Assembly: GCA_964304625.1 (NCBI GenBank)
Contig: OZ199838.1
Location: 7,688,001-7,752,000, forward strand
Source of the DNA: Kudoa neothunni
Taxonomy: Eukaryota > Cnidaria
Direction: 5' to 3'
DNA: 64,000 nucleotides
Shown in pieces: positions 57,511-64,000 of this stretch; position 1 is the first letter of the stretch, and each line of letters starts with the position of its first letter. The translations under genes and the position numbers were made by a program. Under the pieces are notes generated by a model. That model saw only the letters and a program-made list of their open reading frames with translations, was not told the DNA's origin and searched no databases.

Positions 57511-58352
57511 TTCTACTCGCAACTATCAACGTTACAACCGCACGCTAGAGGGTATTTTACTCGTTTATGATGCTGCAACACATAAAATTAGATTAATTAT
57601 GAAAATAATATAGATTTATAAAAAATTTAATGCCATTTATAATGATACTTATGAAATGAGTTTAAAATATCCTCGATGTATTTTGATGCCTAATTGTTAA
57701 CTGAAAGATAAATGAAACTAAATTCATATTCTGCATTTATAAAAGATATTTTGTAGAAAAAATTGTAGCGATTAAATTATTATTTTAAGAGAAAAAGCGC
57801 GTCCGGAAAAATAGACACAGCCATATTACTAACAGGGAAAAAACGGACATGACTATTTGGCATGAATAAGAATATCTCCTAGAATTACGTGAGATATTAA
57901 AAATTTGATTTCACAATAACAATAAGCTATATTTTTCAAATGATTTTAAATGGAGAATTTGTCCATTTTAAACCATATTTTAATCATCTCTTATGCATAA
58001 AAGTCGTACTTTTCTTGAGTTTATAACAGTATTCAAAGGCTATTTACGGTATTCAGTCCAATCAATTCAAATTATCTACCAAATCGTACGTTACAAGCTC
58101 GAATGAGGCATGTGCACGAGACAAATTTTCACACTTAATTTCGGTGGCTAAAAATTTAAAAAAAAATTAGGCTACCGAAATACCTCTTTTTATGAAATGA
58201 TGTTTTTACCGGTCGGTTATTATTATCTTTTAAATGTTTTAATTCTATTAGACAATGCCCGTTCGAGTGTTCGTTCGTGTCATGAGCGAACGAAGTATTC
58301 TTCATAATTATAAACACGAACGAAACCATTTCGTGCGTTTCGTATGTGCGAG

Positions 58353-59627
58353 GATGGTGATAAAGTATGCGGTTTAGCGGACGAGGGTCGAACCCATGAC
58401 TCTCAAACCTAAAAGTGGCGAGACCTTATTACTTGACCATGGACCATAGCGCTGGCGCACGATTACGCGCTATTATTAGTGTGTTGATACAACGCAGCGG
58501 CACCTAAAAACACCCTCTTGCGAATGTTTTTAGAATTTCTTCTTTCATGATTTCCCATGATAAACTAAAAGAATGTGGAGAGCGAAAAATCAACTCAAAA
58601 TAATAACTTCTAAATTTTAAGAATTTTTCATCCGAACGCTGTCGGACACACATGTAATCTCCATATTTTTTCAACAAACACTGAATTTTGTTCGGTTTCT
58701 CTCTTAGTTATTAGCTCAATAGTTATTTATTATTACTATTTAGATTTTTTACTATTGATATATAACAATTTTATATGGACTAACTTTAAATATTAACTTA
58801 TTGCGTGTCTTACAAAAAGATCTCATTTTTCACTATAATGAAAATACTTTGCGAATTTAAAAAAATAGATGTTGATGTCGTACGATTTTTTAGTTTATAA
58901 TTTTTTAAAATGACAATAGAAAACTGTTTTACATTGCAGTATCTGTAATATATTGAAAAAAAATATTAGGCTATATTTTAATTGTTGGGGAAGTTTTTGT
59001 GTATGTCAAAATTTAGTAGCAACAAATTCGGGCCAATATACGAATTGAGAATGTTACTAATTGTAAACTCAATATCTTAACTAACGTTATTATTTTGATC
59101 GATACACATATAATTGACTAAAACTAAAAAATGTATAGAAATAACAATATTTTTACGTTTATGGAATGTTATACTAAACACATACGTAAAAATTCCTCTA
59201 ATAAAGTAATAACTTCATATAATCAACCTTTTATTATTTACTTATTGAAATTAAATGTTTATCTAAAATATAGTGTTTATTTATTTTTAAAAAACTCAAC
59301 AGTCCTAAGGAATATTAAGAAAATGCATTTTGAGAGCACGTGGTTGTCATTGTTTTTAAACTACTCATAATTAAAACCAATAAAAACATGTATAAATAAA
59401 TCTGATATTGTGAAATTTATATTTATATGCTAAAAAATACGAAGAATAACCAACTTATGAGTGATTATCAAAAGAAATTAGACAACAATTCAATGTGTTG
59501 TTCAAAAAAGGTGGATATTGCACGTGTGTGCCGACAGCGTTCGGATGTAAAATTCTTAAAATTTAGAAGATATTCGAAAAACATGCACAAGCGGATGTTT
59601 TTCGATGGCGCATACTTTATTATTGCC
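58353..59627. mobile_element. MULE-type MITE with long TIRs (second copy)
   Basis: Left end GATGGTGATAAAGTATGCGG and right end GGCAATAATAAAGTATGCGC read inward; same family as 18446-20228 (GGTAATGGTAAAGTATG). Both arms share CATCCGAACGCTGTCGG and AATCTCCA. Interior homology with 18730-18830, including ACAACCACGTGCTCTCAAAA, confirms a common ancestor. No clear 9-bp duplication. The left arm holds a SINE. Confidence 0.75.
58373..58496 (-). mobile_element. tRNA-derived SINE (copy 2, inverted)
   Basis: Interrupts the MITE between ...AAAGTATGCGG and GCGGCACCTAAAAA; GCGG may be a short duplication. On the minus strand it has an A-box-like TGGTCAAGTAATAAGG, the shared core CGCCACTTTTAG and B box GGGTTCGACCC, then TCGTCCGCTA. 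Copy 1 (20441) matches over CGCCACTTTTAG to CCGCTA, but the 5' segments differ. Confidence 0.7.
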
Positions 59628-60039
59628 AAAAAGATCTTAGATATGAAATTAATATTAAATTTTAAGCGAAGAAAAATATGGGGCATTGAATATAAGAAAT
59701 TACGATCTTTACCTTGATTTACTGTACTTTTTGAGGTATGTTACCTCATATGTCATAATTTCACATTTTATTACCAAACAGAAATTTGACATCAGTGTTT
59801 TTTTCAAAGATAATTAAACTGATTTTGGAAACAGAACCTTGCTATATTAAGTTATGTTATAGTCAGATCTGTCTAAACGTTTTTTAGAATGACAAAAATA
59901 CTTTCAAACCCTAATTTTATAAGTCTAATAATTAGAAATGAATTTTTTAAGTGGCTAAGTTAGGTTTGTTTAGTTTTCTTTTAAGATAATGCAAAATAAC
60001 ACATAATAAAGAGGAGTGAATTAAATTTACTCCAGAAGT

Positions 60040-62118
60040 GTCTTATTTTTAATATTATTAGTATTAACTACTAATTTTTTTAATGTGTTTGGTTCAAGTC
60101 TATATCTAGACTTGGATAAAATTTTTCCATCATATGAAAATGCCCGTTCTGACATTGAGCTGGATGCTGGTCGGCTGTACACGTTAGTTGCGATTATTCT
60201 AAGATTTTCTTTCTTTGAGTTTTCCCAATAAATGAGCGAATTTTCGTAAACCTGGTTGACTTTTTCTTGGGTGTACAGTTGAATTTCTGATTGAAAATCT
60301 TCTCATTCACTATCCAGTTCATAACATATTGAGTGGTTTTTCGAAGGTTCCGGGCTCTTTGGGATTTGTTCTAAATTTTTTTAAATGTTTGTTACAAGCA
60401 AAGATTTACCATCAAATTTATTTTTTTTTTGGATAATTTGGCTCAGCCATGCCAGAAAAAACGACTCAACGTGGTTTATGGTTTGTCCCAAAATTTAATT
60501 TTTTGTTTCGCAGACTCATACTCAATAAATTTGAATTTTTTAAAATTTGGGGTGGATAAAAGCTGCGATTTTATGGTTGATATCAATATATTGTGTGTAT
60601 TCTTCGTCCAATAAACTTCCCAAGCGCATAAAATAATTGCCCATAAGAGTTTCACGTTGTTTTTGAATCATTGCTTTGATACGATAATATAAACAACGAA
60701 ACTTAAACGAATTACAAAATGTGACGATGGCCTCTTCACCTGCTCCAACTGATCGAAGAAAGCGGAAAATATTTTGAAAAATTCAGCAACAACAACGCAT
60801 TCGTTCTTGTCCAATCCATTGAAGTATTTTTTAGCTGGATGATTTTTTAGCACACCCTCCAAACTATCGAAACACGCCACTAACGTCCTATATCGATCGC
60901 TGAGTCCCCTCCAAGGTCGCGTAGCTGAGTCCCATTGTATTTTCATTGGTAATTTGGACTGTAAATCTGCCGTTTTATGAACAGATCCGCACAGTTTGTC
61001 AACATTCACCCTTAGTATGGATAAATCGAAATTAGATATTTTAGCGAAAGTAAAATTTATTTATAAATTCATTAGTGAAAAAAAATGTAATCAATATATT
61101 AAAATACATACATACAAATTATTTCAATTTAGATTAAAACAGTTTTATTTTGATTTACCAAATAGAATTATGAGTGATTAAGATAGCGTATCGTTAAGTA
61201 CATCATCATTACATTTATTCGCTCACCAACATTTTTACATCAATTTAATACACAAAATACCTTGAGATATAATAGTGTGAAGGCGGCGAGCAATATATCT
61301 GGTTGTGCTGAACTCTCTTAGACCTAATAGATTGTTTTCTGCGGAGTCACAAACAATTCTTAGATCAGATTTTCTAAGTGAAAATTTAGTCCAAAATTCC
61401 GTGAAGATTTTATTTATATTTTCTACAATGTGTTTTACAGGAAAATAGATCATGTCATATTCCAAATGTTGAAGGGTGAAATTTTTAACAAATAACAATG
61501 ATATATCAATGAATGAATTGATTTTGGCATTATCAGTCCAAATATCAAAGGTTGGGAACATACTATTGTGATTGGTTGTTTTAATTAATTTTTCCATTTT
61601 TAAATACACGCACTCATACTCTTCCATAATTATTGGCTTAACGCATTTTTTGGATAAAATCTTAAACCTAGCACTAGGTTCATTAAACTTTTTTCTAAGT
61701 TAAATGCAAAGTTAATCAACTCTGTAAACGATACATTTTCTGTTATAGTAAACGGGGAGATTGTTTCAGCTACAAAATTAGCAATTTTAGTGTCAAACAT
61801 TACCCGATCTGATACGCTTAAATTAACAATGGAGGGTGGTGAAACAAATAATTCACTAATTTTTATATCTTTATTTGTTTGAGTATGTAACTTATTATGA
61901 CTAATAAGTTTCCTACTCCCGTAGGACGACTTACGCGGGAATGTTTTGTTGCACTTTGTGCAAACAATAAAATCAATTTGGGATGTTTCATCCCCGTCTT
62001 TAGTAAAGATGGAACAGAAATTGTCCCATTCTTTAGAACGCGTTTTAGATTTTTTCCAAGAGAAAAGTCTACCAGCTTTTAAAGCCTTTTCAACACTTTC
62101 CACACTCCAGTTTGACAT
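60040..62118 (-). pseudogene. hAT transposase (BED finger, RNase H core, hATC)
   Basis: Start MSNWSVESVEKALKAGRLFS at 62118. A BED zinc finger follows: WDNFCSIF...DFIVCTKCNKTF...LISHNKLHTQ (C-x2-C and H-x4-H). Core: FPTFDIWTDNAKINSFIDIS (first D, ~61560) and DLRIVCDSAENNLLG (second D, ~61340). A stretch without coding (61010-61230) separates this from WDSATRPWRGLSDRYRTLVA, the conserved region before the third acid. The hATC dimerisation domain is near 60060-60240: NVYSRPASSSMSERAFSYDG (acidic residue retained), KSRYRLEPNTLKKL. Frame changes at about 61628 and in the two gaps inactivate it. Confidence 0.87.
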
Positions 62119-62479
62119 AATGTAACTAAAAGAGGACACGAACACGAACGAACGGGCATTGTCTGAATTCTATGCTCTTTGGCTTGAAAATAATTTTATC
62201 GATTTGTTAAAATAATAGTTTTATTAAGTTCTTTGAGCGACAAAGTTTTCAAATCAATAATAAATCAAAATTTTATGTGCAATAAATTTAATTCAATTTT
62301 TCGGGAGCCCAATAGCGGACGCTCTACTCATTTTCCTCCTCCTTATAATTTTTATTTTGGATACTTCCTCCATAATAATATTAGATCAGTAAAATGCCAG
62401 GCGAGTATAATATTCCTGGAAAGTATACTTGTTACTTATAATATCATATGACTGTAATATTTGGTAATCATTACATGTT

Positions 62480-62779
62480 TTCTTTCAATTCTGATGGATT
62501 TCAGGTAGCAGAACGACGTGAAGAATTCTTGAAGAGTGGGAAATTTTTTAACGATGCTTTCAATCTTTCATTTGTCGATTCTAATCTATCGTTTATGCAG
62601 TTTCCAAAATAATTTTCAGCATAACTTAGCCAACGACCCATTCACTTACGATTAGTTTCCATGTTTTATCAAAATAAACATAAAGAGTGTAAAATCCGTG
62701 TCCATATAATTCATCACATATGAAAGCAACTTGATCGTTGCTAATACTACAAACTATTTCATCGAAACTTTTCATAATA
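62480..62779 (-). pseudogene. MULE-6 transposase scrap with catalytic E
   Basis: On the minus strand from 62779: MKSFDEIVCSISNDQVAFIC, YVYFDKTWKLIVSEWVVG, then after a one-base shift SYAENYFGNCINDRLESTNE, RLKASLKNFPLFKNSS. It matches MULE-1 (FKKN.LPIYQEWIIGLSMAE, NNRIESINAKLK). Only this piece of the DDE core remains on this side of the hAT. Confidence 0.78.
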
Positions 62780-63515
62780 GATCTCTACTTCTCTGAATTT
62801 ATTCCATACTTTCCTATTTTATCTTCGCGTTGGAATATTTGACAGAGATGAAACCTACATATCAAAAGGGAACAGATTCAAACGTCATCTTAAGACACTT
62901 CCTGAGGCATTGGTATTTATCTGTTATTATTGTTGTTCATATTTTTGTCTTCGGCCAAGGGGCAACATCAACTAATTATTTTAATAACCGTTTGATCGAA
63001 TCTTCAGATTCATCACACGATACATGCACTTGTTATGAGTCGAGCTAAACGAATCTTGTATAGTCGTTACGAAGAAAGATGCCCTAGAAATAAATATAGA
63101 TACATCTAGCATATTTTAATGTAAGTGAAACGTGAGTTAAGTAACACAGTTCTCAAAAAGGGTATTCGCGGAGATTCAAATTTTAAATTCACTGTATAGA
63201 TTCCATGTAACCAAATGGTTTAGCGTATAAAATTATTTCGCAAAATAATAAAATCTAGTTATTTCATGATACAATTTATATCAAACGAGAATTAACGCTC
63301 AATGTATAACAATTATTAAGATTGTGAGACCATGCGAGACATGCAACCAATGGTTTGTGTGCGCAATGTCTAATATAACAATAATCAATTTTATTGCAGG
63401 CAATAGAACTTAATTCACTAACATATTGTTCATAAGCATTTAATAATGCTATTAAATAAAGAAAAATACGATTTTGGTACAGAGGATAGTTAAAGTATGA
63501 TTTTAATAGACAAAT
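62780..63515. other. unassigned interior of MULE-6
   Basis: No convincing gene. A 72-codon plus-strand frame at 62830-63048 starts with a hydrophobic stretch (WYLSVIIVVHIFVFGQGATS) that could pass as a signal peptide, but it lies inside a decayed transposon and I do not call it a gene. Confidence 0.4.
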
Positions 63516-63835
63516 TTTTCATTTAAAATTTTATAGGACAAATATAGCCTATTGTAATTGTGAAAACAAATTTTTAATATCTCACACATTCTAGGAGATA
63601 TTCCCACCCATGCAAATGGCCACTGCCGGAAAATATATTTTCATCTGAGTAGAACTGATTGTGTATTTACGAAAGTTAATTCGATAATACTTTATTAATC
63701 TGGCGGGTTGCGCGCATTCCTAATTTGTATAAATTTTTCATTTGTTTTTAAAATTTTGATTCGCTACAGATGAAGAGAGAAAATAAGATTTTTTAAGACT
63801 ATTACTAACGAAAAAATTGTAAAAAACCCCTAAAA

Positions 63836-63868
63836 TTGGGGAGCCATACGCTCCACAATTGCCCTTAA
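63836..63868. repeat. palindrome next to TTAA, possible piggyBac end
   Basis: TTGGGGAGC-CATAC-GCTCCACAA (63836-63858) is followed by TTGCCC and TTAA (63865-63868). The hairpin-then-TTAA layout recalls piggyBac termini, but the bases next to TTAA (CCC instead of GGG on this side) do not fit, so the call is weak. A second TTAACCCTC follows at 63905. Confidence 0.35.
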
Positions 63869-64000
63869 GTTCAACCTATTGTTGCTGCTTTCATTATTGT
63901 CTGCTTAACCCTCATTAATTTTCAAATATACTGTCTTTGGGCGACTTCGTCCTTTAAAGGCAGTGTGGGAAATGGTGACGAGCTAACTATTGAAAATTGT

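Larger units (their letters stand above)
58249..62165 (-). mobile_element. hAT element with BED-finger transposase (3917 bp)
   Basis: Ends TAGACAATGCCCGTTCG (58249) and CAGACAATGCCCGTTCG read inward from 62165, followed in both arms by repeated CGTTCGTGT words. Perfect 8-bp duplication AATTCTAT (58241-58248 and 62166-62173). A MULE-type MITE is nested at 58353-59627. Confidence 0.94.
57845..63627 (-). mobile_element. MULE-6, outer shell of a four-level nest
   Basis: Inverted arms: GGACATGACTATTTGGCATG from 57845 and GGCAGTGGCCATTTGCATGG read inward from 63627, both running into AATATCTCCTAGAAT and (T)GAGATATTAAAAATTTGA-type sequence for about 110 bp. Flanks GGAAAAAAC (57836-57844) and GGAAAATAT (63628-63636) agree at 7 of 9 positions, a decayed duplication. 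The end motif places it with MULE-1/-2. It contains the hAT at 58249-62165 and a minus-strand transposase scrap at 62480-62779. Confidence 0.75.

Noticed and set aside
62500-62610. Plus-strand frame VAERREEFLKSGKFFNDAFN that looked like a last host exon after TTTCAG
   Set aside because: The opposite strand encodes a clear MULE catalytic-E block (NDRLESTNERLK), so the plus-strand frame is its shadow.
62830-63048. Small secreted protein with signal peptide
   Set aside because: Single short frame inside the remains of MULE-6, no exon partners, and its neighbours are decayed transposon sequence.
1-64000. CRISPR array, bacterial operon or prophage as the hidden system
   Set aside because: No regularly spaced repeats, introns in all host genes and eukaryotic transposon families throughout; the DNA is eukaryotic.

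Overview
This window is AT-rich eukaryotic DNA, animal-like rather than bacterial. Only three host genes stand out, all with very short introns (mostly 37-51 bp, GT...TTTAG or similar): CDT1 (replication licensing, 12063-14217), an unidentified coiled-coil protein (26023-27942) and PRPF31/Prp31 (U4/U6-U5 snRNP splicing factor, 35431-37104). Compact introns, metazoan-type CDT1 and PRPF31 and many cut-and-paste transposons would suit a compact-intron animal such as a myxozoan or another small parasite. This placement is inference and weak; the sequence does not settle it.

Nearly everything else is mobile DNA: MULE (Mutator-like), Tigger/pogo, piggyBac, Merlin (IS1595/ISXO2-like), hAT, Helitron, a tRNA-related SINE, and one LTR-retroelement gag fossil. 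Many ends could be fixed to the base from matching target-site duplications (TSDs): TA for Tigger, TTAA for piggyBac, 8 bp for hAT, and 9 bp for MULE and for one Merlin element.

Layout. 1-1500: Tigger remnant. 2083-6646: MULE with a solo-end MULE derivative inside it and an 1.8-kb Tigger inside that. 7411-7597: Tigger MITE. 7625-11314: MULE with about 300-bp terminal inverted repeats. 12063-14217: CDT1. 14485-16143: Helitron (minus). 16309-22930: three MULE-type elements in a row, hosting a Helitron, a SINE and a Merlin. 22961-24760: piggyBac. 26023-27942: coiled-coil gene. 28482-31540: hAT MITE, then a hAT/ZBED5-like element with an unbroken 510-codon frame cut by a piggyBac end. 32290-35160: Merlin copies around a Helitron. 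35431-37104: PRPF31. 38568-46377: cluster of piggyBac elements. 46541-54960: gag fossil split by a Merlin and two piggyBacs that share one TTAA, the second carrying a Tigger that carries a hAT MITE. 55037-57510: Helitron and MULE fragment. 57845-63627: MULE containing a hAT containing a MULE-type MITE containing a SINE.

The most striking patterns are a conserved hairpin just inside most piggyBac ends, whose two arms change together between copies; a short intron at the same place in two Tigger transposases, the size of host introns; and nests up to four levels deep that give a relative order of transposon activity. No bacterial-style operon, CRISPR array, rRNA gene or convincing functional tRNA gene was seen.
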